Below the pieces are notes generated by a model. The model made no database searches and was not told the DNA's origin. It was given only the letters and a program-made list of their open reading frames with translations. From Streptomyces sp. NBC_01754 (GTDB taxonomy: Bacteria > Actinomycetota > Actinomycetes > Streptomycetales > Streptomycetaceae): 64,000 nt of DNA. Positions 19,738 through 29,227 of the stretch are shown here, one piece after another (within the stretch, counting starts at the first letter, position 1; the number at the start of each line of letters is the position of its first letter). Where the stretch lies: NCBI RefSeq assembly GCF_035918015.1, contig NZ_CP109132.1, forward strand, positions 5,270,001-5,334,000, written 5' to 3'. The position numbers and the translations under genes are program-made.

Positions 19738-20670
19738 TCAGCGGGTCTGCTGAACCGGTACCCCGCGGGACTCGTCCTCGACCGGGGAGCCGGCGGCGGC
19801 CACCGCGGCACCCGTCAGCGTCGCCAGCATCTCGCGGACGTTGGTCAGCTGGGCGTTGATCGAGTCGCGGCGGTTGGTGAGCGCCGCCAGTTCGCGTTCC
19901 GATTCGCTGCGGATCCGGTCGGCCTTGGCGTTCGCGTCGGCCACGATGTCCTCGGCCTGGCGCTGCGCGGTCTCCACCGTCTGGCGGGCCCGGCGCTCGG
20001 CGTCCGTACGGAGCTTCTCGGCCTCCAGGCGCAGCTGCTCGGCCCGGTGCTCGATCTCGGCCAGACGCTTCTCGGCCTTCGCCTGACGGGACGCGAGGTC
20101 GCGCTCCGACTGCTCGCGGCGCTTGGCCAGGTTCGTCTCGAAGTCCGCGGCGGCCTGGGCGGCCTTGGCGCGGGTCTCCTCGAAGAGGGCGTCGGCCTCC
20201 TCGCGCTTCTGCTGGGCGTCCTTCTGTGCCTCGGTGCGCAGTGCGCCGGCTTCGCCCTTGGCCTTCTCGACGATGCGGACGCCCTCGTCCTCCGCCTTCG
20301 CCTTGCGATCGGAGGCGAAGGCCTCCGCGTCGTTGCGCACCTGCTGGGCGGCCGAGTCGGCCAGCTCGCGGTGCTGCTCGGCGGCCCGACGGGCCTCCTC
20401 ACGCAGGTCCTTCGCCTCCTCTTCGGCGAGGCGGAGGATCTTCTCGACGCGCGCGCCGAGCCCTGCGTACGACGGCTCGGCGTCGTTGACCTGGGCCTGG
20501 GCGTTCTGCGTCTCGAGGTGCAGTTCCTCGATGCGCTTTTCCAGGGAGGTGATGCGTGCGAGGGCACTGTCACGGTCGGCGACGAGTTTGGTAATGCGGT
20601 CGTCCACCTGACCGCGGTCGTATCCACGTCGCACGAGCTCGAAGCCGAAGGGGGAGGAAGGGTCGCTCAT
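19738..20670 (-). CDS. filP: FilP, coiled-coil cytoskeletal protein
   Basis: A 310-residue, almost wholly coiled-coil protein. A short DivIVA-like N-terminus (FGFELVRRGYDRGQVDDRITKL) is followed by about 230 residues of charged heptad-type sequence rich in Ala, Glu, Arg and Gln. Length, sequence and position directly downstream of scy identify FilP, which forms networks at hyphal tips, interacts with DivIVA and Scy and gives the hypha rigidity. ATG 20670 has AGGAA upstream. It is separated from scy by 175 bases and so may have its own promoter. Confidence 0.93.
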   Translation of the reverse strand: MSDPSSPFGFELVRRGYDRGQVDDRITKLVADRDSALARITSLEKRIEELHLETQNAQAQVNDAEPSYAGLGARVEKILRLAEEEAKDLREEARRAAEQHRELADSAAQQVRNDAEAFASDRKAKAEDEGVRIVEKAKGEAGALRTEAQKDAQQKREEADALFEETRAKAAQAAADFETNLAKRREQSERDLASRQAKAEKRLAEIEHRAEQLRLEAEKLRTDAERRARQTVETAQRQAEDIVADANAKADRIRSESERELAALTNRRDSINAQLTNVREMLATLTGAAVAAAGSPVEDESRGVPVQQTR

Positions 20671-20845
20671 GGGGTTCCTGTCGAATGAGACCGGTGAGGT
20701 GTTAGAGGGAATCCTAGGGGTCTGGGCGGCGTGTCAGCGTGAAGATGCCGCTTTGATATGGAGAATGACACCCCTTTTGAGTGGCTGGCCCCCGGAGCGC
20801 TTGCCACCGAAGGGTTGAATGTTCATGCCGAATCCGGCGGACCGG

Positions 20846-23800
20846 CTACCCGTCCGAAGCCTTCCCTCCCGACCGGTTGCCCGCGGCCGCGCCGGCCTTG
20901 ACCCCCGTACCGCCCTGCGCCTTGCCCACCGGGGACTCGAAGGACTCCAGCGCCTCGAGCACGTCCTGGACACGGGAGATCTCCGTGTTGATGTCCTCGC
21001 GCCTGCGCACCAGCAGGTCCAGCTCGCGGCGCCCCTCGTCGACGATCTTCTTCGCCTCCGCCTCGGCGTCGGCGCGCAGCTTCTCCGCGACGCGGGTGAG
21101 TTCGGCCTTCTTGGTCTCGGCCTCCTTGAGGAGTGACTCGGCGCGCTTCACGGCGGCGATCCTGACCTTGCTCGCCTCCGAATTCGCGTCCGCCAGCAGC
21201 TCCTTGGCCTTGCTCTCGGCGTCGGCCCGCTGTTCGGTCGCCGCCTTCATCAGCTTGTCGACGCGCTCGCCCGCCGTCTTCATCTGCTCGGACGTCTCGC
21301 GGCGGGCCCGCTCGTGCAACGCCTCGACCTCGCCCTCGACGCGGACCCGGAGTTCCTCGGCGCGCTCCCGGATCGCGGTGGAGTCCCGGCGGGCGCCGAC
21401 GAGCAGCTCGTCCGCGTCCGTACGGGCCCGCTCCACCAGGGAGTTGCCCTCGACGGTCGCCTCCGAGGTGATGCGTACCGCCTCGTTGCGCGCGGCACCC
21501 ACCATGGTGTCGGCCTGCTTCTCGGCCTCGGTGGCGGCGCGCAGCGCCTCCTCCTGTGCTTTGGCCACGAGCTGGTCCGCCTGCTCGGCGGCGTCGGCAC
21601 GGCGCTTCGCCGCGGCCTCCCGCGCCTCGTCCAGCATCCGGTCCGCGTCCTGGCGGGCCTCGGAACGCATCTGCTCGGCCGCCGACTCCGCGTCGGTGCG
21701 CAGCCGCTCCGACTCCTCCCGGGTGCGGGCCGCGTGCTCCTGTGCGGAGCCGACGGTCTGTGCCGCCTCCGCGCGCAGCCGTTCGGCCTCGTCGGCGGCT
21801 TCGGAGGTGACCCGCTCGGCCTGTTCGGCGGCCTCCGTGCGCAGCCGCTCGCTCTCGGCCGTCGCCTCCGCGACCAGCTGTCCGGCCTGGGCGGTCGCTT
21901 CCGAGGTGACCTGCTCGGCCTGGGCGGTGGCTTCGGAGGTGACCCGCTCGGCCTGTTCGGCGGCCTCCGTACGTAGCCGCTCGCTCTCAGCCGTCGCCTC
22001 GCCGACCAGCAGGTCGGCCTGGGCCGCCGCCTCGGAACGGATCCGGTTGGCGTCCTGGCGCGCCTCGGCGCGGGCGCGCGCGGCGTCGCGCTCGGCGGCG
22101 GCCAGGGCGTCGGATGCCTCGGTGCGGATCCGCTGGCTGTACTCGGCGGCGTCCGAACGCAGCTTCTCCGACTCGGTGATCGCCTCGGAGACGGTCCGCT
22201 CGGCCAGCCCCTTGGCGGCCTCCGACTCCTCGTGCGCGACCTGGCGGATCCGGTTGGCGTCCTCGCCGGCCCGCTCCCGCTCGGCGTACGCGTCGGCACG
22301 GACCCGGTCCGCCTCCGCCTCCGCCTCGGTCTTCGTACGCTCTGCGGCGTGCTCGGCGGCGGACCGCAGCCCGGCGATCTCCTCCTCGGCCTGCTCCTGG
22401 AGCCCGGCGACCGCGTCGCGGACCTGCTGGGCGGTCTGCTCGGCCGTGGAGACCAGCTCCGCGGCGCGGCTCTCCGCCTCCTCGACCAGGCGCTGGGCCT
22501 CGGTCTGCGCCTCCCCCACCCGCTTGCGGGCGGAGGCCAGCAGCTCCTCGCTCTGCTCGCGGGCCCGCTCACGCTCCTGCTCCGCCTCCGTGCGCGCCTC
22601 GCCGAGAGTCTCCTCGGCCTCACGGCGGCGCCGGTTGGCCTCCTCCTGGGCGGCGGACAGGGCCTCCGCGGCCTCCGTACCGACGCGCTCGGCGGCGGCC
22701 GCCGCCTCGGCGCGCACCCGGTCGGCGCTCTCCTGTGCCTCGGTCTTGAGCCGCTCCGCCTCGGCGGCCGCCTCCGTGCGCAGCCGTACGGCCACGGACT
22801 CGCCCTCGGCACGGGACGCCGCGGCGTCCGAAGCGGCCTCGGTACGCAGCCGTTCGGCCTCGGCATCGGCCTGCTCCTGGAGCGTGCGCACCCGCTCGGC
22901 GGCCTCCGTGCGCAGCCGCTCGGACTCCTCGGCCGTCTCGCGGCGGATCCGCTCCGCCTCCGTACGCGCCTCGCCGAGCGCCTCCTCGGCCGCGGTGACC
23001 CTGGTCTCCGCCTCGGCACGCAGCCCGGCCAGCTCCTCGGCCGCCTCGGCCTCGCGGGCCTCTATCGTGCGCTCGGTCTCCTCGCGCAGGGACTCGGCCG
23101 CCGCCTCCGCCGAGGCCGTCAGCGCGGCCGCCTGCTCCTCGGCGTCGGCGCGCAGCTTCTCCGCCTCGGACCGGCCCCGCTCCAGCGCCTCCTCGGCCTG
23201 CTTGCGCACGGCCGTGGCGCGCTCGGCTGCCTCCGCCCTGACCTTCTCGCTCTCGGCACCGGCGGAGGTCCGCAGCTCCTCGGCGTCCGTCTTGGCTTTG
23301 GTCAGCAGCTCCTCGGCGGTGCGGGCACCCTCCTCCAGCTGCTGTACGGCCTTCCGTCGGGCCTCGCCGCGGATCCGCTCGCCCTCGGCGACCGCCTCGG
23401 CGCGCAGCTGCTCGGCCTCACCGCGCAGCCGGCGCGCCTCCTCCTGGAGTTCGACCGTCTTGGCCCGGTACTCCTCGGTGTCGTCCTTGGCCGCGCCCTT
23501 GAGCTGGTCGGCCTGCTCGGCGGCCTCCCCGCGCAGCCGGTCGGCCTCGGCCTCCGCCTCGCGGCGGATCCGGTCGGCCTCCTCGGTGGCCGCCCTGGTG
23601 GTGGAGCCGGCGTCCTCGGACGCTTTGGTCAGGACCTCCTCGGCGCTGCGGGCCGCCTTGGCGAGCTGGGCCGCCGCGTCCTCTGCCGCGGCCGTACGTG
23701 CCTTCTCCGCCACCTCGGTGACGAGCCGTTCGGCCTTCGCCCGGGCGTCGGCCAGTGCCTGCTCGGCCTCCTCCTTGAGCGCCTCGGCCTGCTCGGTGGC

Positions 23801-24760
23801 CTCTCCGACCAGCCGGGCGATCTCGGACCTGGCCGTACGGGTGCGCTGCTCGTTCTGCGACTCGGCCCCGGCCAGCTGCTTGTCCGCGGCCTCCTTCGCC
23901 TCGGAGAGGACCTTCTCGGCGTCCAGCCGGGCCTCGCGCAGCCGGGTCTCCGCCTCCTGCATGCGGTGATCGGCGGCCCGGCTCAGCTCCGCCGTCCGCT
24001 GCCGGGTCTCCTCGGTCTCGGCGGTGGCCGTCGAGCGCAGCCGCTCGGCGTGCGCGGTCGCCTCGCGGGCCTGGGTGGAGGCGGCGTCCAGCAGCCGCTC
24101 CGCGTCCCGGCGGGCGCGAAGCAGCGTGCTCTCGGCCTCCGCACGGGCGGCCTCCGCCTCGGAGTTGAGGCGCTGACGGGTCTCGTCGGCGAGCCGGGCG
24201 GCCTCGGCGCGCGCCGCCGCCAGCGACTGCTCCGCCTCGGCCCGGGAGTCGTCGAGCAGCCGGCGGGCCTGGGACTCGGTCCGGGCGCGCAACTGCTCGG
24301 CCCAGGCGACGTTCTCGTTGACGTGGGACTCGACGGTCTGCCGGCGCTCCGCGAGTTCCTGGTCGAGCTGCTGGCGCCGCTGTACCGCCTCGGTGTGCAA
24401 CTCGGCCTGGAGACGGGCCTGGTGCTCGGCGTGCTCCTGGAGGATCCGCTGCGTCTGGGCCCTGGCCTCACGCAACTCGCGTTCGGCGTCGTTGCGCATC
24501 TGGTCGGCCTGGACCTGGGCGTTACGGAGCATCTGCTCGGCCTGGTAGCCCAGGTCCGCGCTGTCGTGCGCCGGACGGCCGGCCAGATTGCGCCGAGCCT
24601 CGTGCAGCTTGGCGCGCAAGACCTCGACCTGGTAACCGAGGTCCTCGGCGTGCTGGACGGCCTTCTCCCGGTCGGTCTTCAGCCGGTCCATCTCGGCTTC
24701 GAACCGCGAGAGATGGTCGTCGTCAGCTCGGTGGCTCTGCTGGCTCTCGTAGCCCCGCAC
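20846..24760 (-). CDS. scy: Scy, polarity scaffold coiled-coil protein
   Basis: A 1304-residue protein forming one of the longest coiled coils in Streptomyces. It organises the polarisome at hyphal tips together with DivIVA and FilP and marks branch sites. The N-terminus (RGYESQQSHRADDDHLSRFEAEMDRLK) holds a short heptad coil. From about residue 90 the sequence is a long Ala/Glu/Arg-rich coil with 11-residue (hendecad) periodicity, recurring as AEAERLRTEAA-type units. The C-terminus ends in a Lys/Gly-rich tail. GTG 24760 is the expected start. A 72-base segment occurs twice within the gene, offset by 132 bases (44 residues). Confidence 0.95.
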   Translation of the reverse strand: MRGYESQQSHRADDDHLSRFEAEMDRLKTDREKAVQHAEDLGYQVEVLRAKLHEARRNLAGRPAHDSADLGYQAEQMLRNAQVQADQMRNDAERELREARAQTQRILQEHAEHQARLQAELHTEAVQRRQQLDQELAERRQTVESHVNENVAWAEQLRARTESQARRLLDDSRAEAEQSLAAARAEAARLADETRQRLNSEAEAARAEAESTLLRARRDAERLLDAASTQAREATAHAERLRSTATAETEETRQRTAELSRAADHRMQEAETRLREARLDAEKVLSEAKEAADKQLAGAESQNEQRTRTARSEIARLVGEATEQAEALKEEAEQALADARAKAERLVTEVAEKARTAAAEDAAAQLAKAARSAEEVLTKASEDAGSTTRAATEEADRIRREAEAEADRLRGEAAEQADQLKGAAKDDTEEYRAKTVELQEEARRLRGEAEQLRAEAVAEGERIRGEARRKAVQQLEEGARTAEELLTKAKTDAEELRTSAGAESEKVRAEAAERATAVRKQAEEALERGRSEAEKLRADAEEQAAALTASAEAAAESLREETERTIEAREAEAAEELAGLRAEAETRVTAAEEALGEARTEAERIRRETAEESERLRTEAAERVRTLQEQADAEAERLRTEAASDAAASRAEGESVAVRLRTEAAAEAERLKTEAQESADRVRAEAAAAAERVGTEAAEALSAAQEEANRRRREAEETLGEARTEAEQERERAREQSEELLASARKRVGEAQTEAQRLVEEAESRAAELVSTAEQTAQQVRDAVAGLQEQAEEEIAGLRSAAEHAAERTKTEAEAEADRVRADAYAERERAGEDANRIRQVAHEESEAAKGLAERTVSEAITESEKLRSDAAEYSQRIRTEASDALAAAERDAARARAEARQDANRIRSEAAAQADLLVGEATAESERLRTEAAEQAERVTSEATAQAEQVTSEATAQAGQLVAEATAESERLRTEAAEQAERVTSEAADEAERLRAEAAQTVGSAQEHAARTREESERLRTDAESAAEQMRSEARQDADRMLDEAREAAAKRRADAAEQADQLVAKAQEEALRAATEAEKQADTMVGAARNEAVRITSEATVEGNSLVERARTDADELLVGARRDSTAIRERAEELRVRVEGEVEALHERARRETSEQMKTAGERVDKLMKAATEQRADAESKAKELLADANSEASKVRIAAVKRAESLLKEAETKKAELTRVAEKLRADAEAEAKKIVDEGRRELDLLVRRREDINTEISRVQDVLEALESFESPVGKAQGGTGVKAGAAAGNRSGGKASDG
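21797..22000 (-). repeat. intragenic near-identical direct repeat in scy
   Basis: Positions 21797-21868 and 21929-22000 are the same 72 bases with about three differences. The offset is 132 bases, which is 44 codons or exactly four hendecads, so a duplication keeps both frame and coiled-coil phase. Confidence 0.85.
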
Positions 24761-24962
24761 TGCGCGGTCCCATCCTTCCCCGAGCTCTCAACTTTGTTCG
24801 AGCAGGGGAGACCCCAACCCTGGTCGCAAACTCCGTACGAGCACCGCTCGCCGGCGAACGGTCCCCCGGGGAATGGTGACAGATCAACGGCGGGGACGCG
24901 GCACGGCCCCGACCCGGCCCCGGCCCGGAACCGCCCACTCTACCGGGCCTGGAATCCTCAGG

Positions 24963-25391
24963 TCAGTGCTCGGCCCGGGAGGTGACCAGTTCCGTCAGTA
25001 CGCCGTGGCAGTCCTTGGGGTGCAGAAAGGTGATCCGGGACCCCATGGAACCGGTCCTGGGCTCGTCGTACAGCACCCGGACGCCCTTCTCCCGGATGTC
25101 CTCGGCGTCCTGGTCCACGTCGGCCGTCCCGAACGCGATGTGGTGGACGCCCTCCCCGTTCTTCGCCAGCCACTTGCCCACCGCGGAGTCCTCCCGGGTC
25201 GGCTCCAGCAGCTGGAGGTACGAGGCCCCGCCGTCCGAGGTCCCGTTGATCCTGAGCATGGCCTCCCGTACGCCCTGCTCCTCGTTGACCTCGCAGTGGT
25301 ACACCTCGAAGCCGTAGGTCGCGCGGTAGAACTCCACCGTCCTGTCCAGGTCGAAGCAGGCGATCCCGATGTGGTCGATTCGCGTCAGCAT
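24963..25391 (-). CDS. mce: methylmalonyl-CoA epimerase
   Basis: A 142-residue enzyme of the vicinal oxygen chelate fold that interconverts (2R)- and (2S)-methylmalonyl-CoA. The family pattern is clear: N-terminal HIGIACFDLDRTVEFYR, the LQLLEP metal-ligand Glu segment, the GVHHIAFGTADVD metal-ligand His segment and a C-terminal HPKDCHGVLTELV. It is divergent from the thiolase gene with MeaB beyond it, forming a propionate/methylmalonyl neighbourhood. The start is ATG 25391. Confidence 0.95.
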   Translation of the reverse strand: MLTRIDHIGIACFDLDRTVEFYRATYGFEVYHCEVNEEQGVREAMLRINGTSDGGASYLQLLEPTREDSAVGKWLAKNGEGVHHIAFGTADVDQDAEDIREKGVRVLYDEPRTGSMGSRITFLHPKDCHGVLTELVTSRAEH

Positions 25392-25525
25392 GGAACCAGT
25401 GCAGCGCTCCCGGGGTGGTTACGCAACGTGCGCGCGATCACACCCACAGCCGGATGACGGGCGCCGTACCGCTCAGTACATTCGAGTAAACCCTCGTTCA
25501 CATCGATCCCAAGGGGCTGCGGCTC

Positions 25526-26728
25526 ATGTCAGGAACGACCGGTACCACCTCAGTGATCGTCGCAGGTGCGCGGACGCCCATGGGCCGCCTCCTCGGTTCC
25601 CTCAAGAGCTTCTCCGGCGCCGAACTCGGCGCCGTCGCGATCAGGGCCGCCCTGGACCGGGCCGGCATCGGCGGGGACCAGGTGCAGTACGTGATCATGG
25701 GCCAGGTGCTCCAGGCCGGGGCGGGCCAGATCCCGGCCCGCCAGGCCGCGGTCAAGGCCGGCATCCCGATGAACGTCCCCGCCCTCACCGTCAACAAGGT
25801 CTGCCTCTCGGGCCTCGACGCCATCGCGCTCGCCGACCAGCTGATCCGGGCCGGCGAGTTCGACGTGGTGGTGGCCGGCGGCCAGGAGTCGATGACCAAC
25901 GCCCCGCACCTGCTCCCCAAGTCCCGCGAGGGCCACAAGTACGGCGCGATCGAGATGCTCGACTCCATGGCCCACGACGGCCTGACCGACGCCTACGAGA
26001 ACATCCCGATGGGCGAGTCCACCGAGATGCACAACACCCGCCTCGGCCTGGACCGCGCCGCCCAGGACGAGATCGGCGCCCTCTCCCACCAGCGGGCCGC
26101 CGCCGCCCAGAAGAACGGCGTCTTCGAGGCCGAGATCACCCCGGTCGAGATCCCGCAGCGCAAGGGCGACCCGGTCCTCTTCTCGAAGGACGAGGGAATC
26201 CGCCCCGAGACGACAGCGGAATCGCTCGGCAAGCTGCGCCCCGCCTTCTCCAAGGACGGCACGATCACCGCGGGCACCTCCTCGCAGATCTCCGACGGCG
26301 CCGCGGCCGTGGTCGTGATGAGCAAGGCCAGGGCCGAGGCGCTGGGCCTGGACTGGATCGCCGAGATCGGCGCCCACGGCAACGTGGCCGGACCGGACAA
26401 CTCGCTCCAGTCCCAGCCGTCCAACGCCATCCGGCACGCCCTGGAGAAGGAGGGCATCGGTGTCCAGGACCTCGACCTGATCGAGATCAACGAGGCCTTC
26501 GCGGCCGTCGCCGTCCAGTCGATGAAGGACCTGGGCGTCTCGTCTGAGAAGGTCAACGTCAACGGCGGCGCGATCGCGCTCGGCCACCCGATCGGCATGT
26601 CCGGCGCCCGTGTGGTGCTGCACCTGGCGCTGGAACTGAAGCGGCGCGGCGGCGGCACCGGGGCGGCGGCGCTGTGCGGCGGCGGCGGCCAGGGCGACGC
26701 GCTGATCATCCGGGTCCCGGGCAACTAG
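25526..26728 (+). CDS. atoB: acetyl-CoA C-acetyltransferase (thiolase)
   Basis: A 400-residue degradative or biosynthetic thiolase that condenses two acetyl-CoA to acetoacetyl-CoA or the reverse. Nucleophile Cys93 lies in [11 protein letters not shown]. The catalytic histidine motif is [16 protein letters not shown], and the second cysteine motif is [10 protein letters not shown] near the C-terminus. The start is ATG 25526. It is followed after 34 bases by meaB in the same direction, probably one transcript. The substrate range beyond acetyl-CoA cannot be read from sequence. Confidence 0.95.
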   Translation: MSGTTGTTSVIVAGARTPMGRLLGSLKSFSGAELGAVAIRAALDRAGIGGDQVQYVIMGQVLQAGAGQIPARQAAVKAGIPMNVPALTVNKVCLSGLDAIALADQLIRAGEFDVVVAGGQESMTNAPHLLPKSREGHKYGAIEMLDSMAHDGLTDAYENIPMGESTEMHNTRLGLDRAAQDEIGALSHQRAAAAQKNGVFEAEITPVEIPQRKGDPVLFSKDEGIRPETTAESLGKLRPAFSKDGTITAGTSSQISDGAAAVVVMSKARAEALGLDWIAEIGAHGNVAGPDNSLQSQPSNAIRHALEKEGIGVQDLDLIEINEAFAAVAVQSMKDLGVSSEKVNVNGGAIALGHPIGMSGARVVLHLALELKRRGGGTGAAALCGGGGQGDALIIRVPGN

Positions 26729-26762
26729 CGGACCTGACGAACGAGCGAGGAGGAGACCGAGC

Positions 26763-27734
26763 GTGAACGTGGACGTCCCGACCCTGGTCGAACAGGCACG
26801 CCAGGGCAGGCCGCGTGCGGTGGCCCGGCTCATCTCCCTGGTGGAGGGGGCCTCGCCCCAGCTGCGTGAGGTGATGGCGGCCCTGGCCCCGCTCGCCGGC
26901 CACGCGTACGTCGTGGGGCTCACCGGCTCCCCGGGCGTCGGCAAGTCCACCTCCACCTCGGCCCTGGTCTCCGCCTACCGCAGGGCCGGCAGACGGGTCG
27001 GCGTCCTGGCCGTCGACCCCTCCTCCCCCTTCTCCGGGGGCGCGCTCCTCGGCGACCGGGTCCGGATGTCGGAGCACGCCTCCGACCCGGGTGTCTACAT
27101 CCGCTCGATGGCCACCCGCGGCCACCTGGGCGGCCTCGCCTGGGCGGCACCGCAGGCGATCCGGGTACTGGACGCGGCGGGCTGCGACGTGGTCCTGGTG
27201 GAGACGGTGGGGGTCGGCCAGTCGGAGGTGGAGATCGCCTCCCAGGCCGACACCTCCGTGGTGCTCCTCGCCCCGGGCATGGGCGACGGCATCCAGGCGG
27301 CCAAGGCCGGAATCCTGGAGATCGGCGACGTGTACGTGGTGAACAAGGCCGACCGGGACGGCGCCGACGCCACCGCCCGCGAGCTCAACCACATGCTGGG
27401 CCTGGGCGAGGCCCGCGCCCCCGGCGACTGGCGTCCGCCGATCGTGAAGACGGTCGCCTCCCGGGGCGAGGGTGTCGACGAGGTCGTGGAGGCGCTGGAG
27501 AAGCACCGGGCGTGGATGGAGGAACGCGGAGTCCTGGCCGAGCGGCGCACCGCCCGGGCGGCCCGCGAGGTCGAGACGATCGCGGTCACGGCGCTCCGCG
27601 AGAAGATCGCCGACCTGCACGGTGATCAGCGCCTCGGCGCCCTGGCGGAACGGATCACGGCGGGCCGCCTCGACCCGTACGCGGCGGCCGACGAGCTGAT
27701 GGCGGGACTGACGGGGCGGCCGGCGGAGGACTGA
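26763..27734 (+). CDS. meaB: MeaB, methylmalonyl-CoA mutase-associated GTPase
   Basis: A 323-residue G3E-type GTPase chaperone that loads adenosylcobalamin into, and protects, methylmalonyl-CoA mutase. Walker A GSPGVGKS is at residues 55-62. The VAVDPSSPFSGGALLGDRVRM switch region, the VETVGVGQSEVEIA motif and the NKADRDGA guanine-specificity motif are all present. GTG 26763 follows GAGGAGGAG. It lies downstream of thiolase rather than beside a mutase. The CRISPR array begins about 15 bases after its stop. Confidence 0.95.
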   Translation: MNVDVPTLVEQARQGRPRAVARLISLVEGASPQLREVMAALAPLAGHAYVVGLTGSPGVGKSTSTSALVSAYRRAGRRVGVLAVDPSSPFSGGALLGDRVRMSEHASDPGVYIRSMATRGHLGGLAWAAPQAIRVLDAAGCDVVLVETVGVGQSEVEIASQADTSVVLLAPGMGDGIQAAKAGILEIGDVYVVNKADRDGADATARELNHMLGLGEARAPGDWRPPIVKTVASRGEGVDEVVEALEKHRAWMEERGVLAERRTARAAREVETIAVTALREKIADLHGDQRLGALAERITAGRLDPYAAADELMAGLTGRPAED

Positions 27735-27749
27735 GGGGCCTCGGGGGTG

Positions 27750-28631
27750 GTGCCGTGGTCCGTGTGCGCGGGGAGCAGTCGACACCACGCTGGACGGTGA
27801 ACCGTACGAGGGGACATCCCCGCATGCACGGGGAGCAGGCCGGGACGTCCTCGCGCACGGTGCCTCGGCCGGGGCCATCCCCGCGTGCGCGGGGAGCAGT
27901 CACGTCGTCATGACCGAAGGGTACGCGGGGAGGGGCCATCCCCGCGTGCGCGGGGAGCAGTTTCCCAGGTCCATGCGCACGGCCTGCTGCACGGGGCCAT
28001 CCCCGCGTGCGCGGGGAGCAGACGCTCGGTGACGTCGCCTTCGCCGCCGCGGTGGGGCCATCCCCGCGTGCGCGGGGAGCAGGATCGCAGCCGGGTCCGG
28101 GTGCCGCTGAGCCGGGGGCCATCCCCGCGTGCGCGGGGAGCAGTCGAGTAGCTTCACCGCGTTGGCGGGCTCGAAAGGGCCATCCCCGCGTGCGCGGGGA
28201 GCAGGAGTATGAGAAGGCGACCAAGGGAAAGTCCTGGGGGCCATCCCCGCGTGCGCGGGGAGCAGAACCCCGGACACCTCGGTAAGAGGTCAACAGAGGG
28301 GCCATCCCCGCGTGCGCGGGGAGCAGCGCGCAAGCTCACCGGGCTCAAGCGGATGAAGGGGGCCATCCCCGCGTGCGCGGGGAGCAGGGGGCGGTCTGCG
28401 CCTGCGTCCTGACCGGGATGGGGCCATCCCCGCGTGCGCGGGGAGCAGGCCTGGTGCGCTTTGTATGCCTTGCTCCACAGGGGGCCATCCCCGCGTGCGC
28501 GGGGAGCAGACCGACTCGGAGTACGAGCAGTTGGCCGCCCGGGGGCCATCCCCGCGTGCGCGGGGAGCAGACCTATTGCACTTCGCCTCACAGTGAGGCA
28601 TAGGGGCCATCCCCGCGTGCGCGGGGAGCAG
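27750..28631 (-). CRISPR. type I-E-like CRISPR array, 15 repeats, no cas genes nearby
   Basis: Fifteen 29-base repeats, starting at 27750, 27810 and then every 61 bases to 28603, separate fourteen spacers (32 bases each; the first is 31). On the minus strand the repeat opens CTGCTCCCCGCGCACG and ends CGGGGATGGCCCC, with a 7-base palindrome CCCCGCG/CGCGGGG, matching the type I-E pattern. Repeats at the left end are degenerate: 27750 has lost half the consensus and 27810 has three changes, while the right-hand repeats are identical apart from one base in the repeat at 28176. The leader should therefore be on the right, with leftward transcription. No cas gene occurs in the window. Confidence 0.95.
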
Positions 28632-28711
28632 ACTGCGTGACCAGCGAGTTTATCGGTGAGGTGGGCCGATCTGAAGCAGTTTCGCTGAATCCGGCATAGC
28701 GTGCAAATGGT
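28632..28711 (-). promoter_or_regulatory. putative CRISPR leader
   Basis: Eighty bases adjoin the conserved end of the array and are AT-richer than their surroundings. On the minus strand TTGCAC followed 17 bases later by GAAACT could be a promoter reading into the array, and GATAAA lies close to the first repeat. No start site can be confirmed. Confidence 0.45.
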
Positions 28712-29130
28712 TCACAGCGGAATCACCTCCATAACTCTGCCCTCAAGGTAGACCTTCACCGTCGCGTCTCGACGACGCGGGTACCCCAACCCGCTCGGCA
28801 GGCCCCCGCAGAGCTGGCGCAGCGGCCTATCCATGCACTCACGTAGCCGAACGGGGTTCATGCCATCGGCGGAACACGCCGATCCCCGCCAACCGTGCTC
28901 GTGCGAACCCACGGACTCCCGTACGTGTACCGATCGTTCAACCGCTCCACCGCATCGGTAGGGCGCCCACGCTTCGAGTCCGCCGCCCCCTGGCTCCATC
29001 ACGCACCAGCGCGGTGACCGATATGGGCCTGCACCCCACGGAACTGACCGACCCGATCACTCTTACGAGTGGTATCCATCAGGAGCGTTCCAAGGCGCAG
29101 CACACGGGCGTTCCGTGGCTCGGCAGACAT
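28712..29130 (-). pseudogene. frameshifted remnant of a small regulatory-cassette protein gene
   Basis: A good site AAAGGAGCGG precedes ATG 29130, which opens a 43-codon frame (RLGTLLMDTTRKSDRVGQF) ending in TGA at 28999. This start resembles the small Streptomyces proteins often found beside HTH/DUF397 genes, which read GTxVxDTxRDRVGEFRG and continue with a GPYWxLRPxGGGREWEA segment. That second segment reappears here in another frame as GPYRSPRWCVMEPGGGGLEA, so one frameshift near 29025 appears to break the gene. The second frame (GTG 29002 or ATG 28999, which overlaps the first stop as TGATG) runs on to 28712. Either a decayed gene or, less likely, two coupled small genes. Family memory, not a search, supports this. 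Confidence 0.45.
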
Positions 29131-29227
29131 GACCCGCTCCTTTCCGTAGCGGTTTCGCTACAAAGGCGGCCCCGGTGTGATTTACAGTCGGGCTGTCTTC
29201 GACGTGGCCGTATCTGAGGGCACATTG

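Noticed and set aside
20781..23969. Plus-strand 1062-codon serine/alanine-rich frame opposite scy
   Set aside because: It is the complement of a hendecad coiled coil with strong codon periodicity; Scy is clearly the real product. The 917-codon frame at 22232-24985 is rejected for the same reason.
27885..28640. Several open frames on both strands within the CRISPR region with repeated GPSPRARGA- or CSPRTRGWP-like segments
   Set aside because: They are translations of the repeats, a well-known annotation artefact.
29014..29217. 67-codon plus-strand frame upstream of the WhiJ-type gene
   Set aside because: It lies opposite the better supported decayed gene start at 29130 and has no ribosome binding site.
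28632..29227. Possible cas gene remnants beside the CRISPR array
   Set aside because: No Cas-like motif was found in any frame; the similarity seen is to small HTH-cassette proteins.
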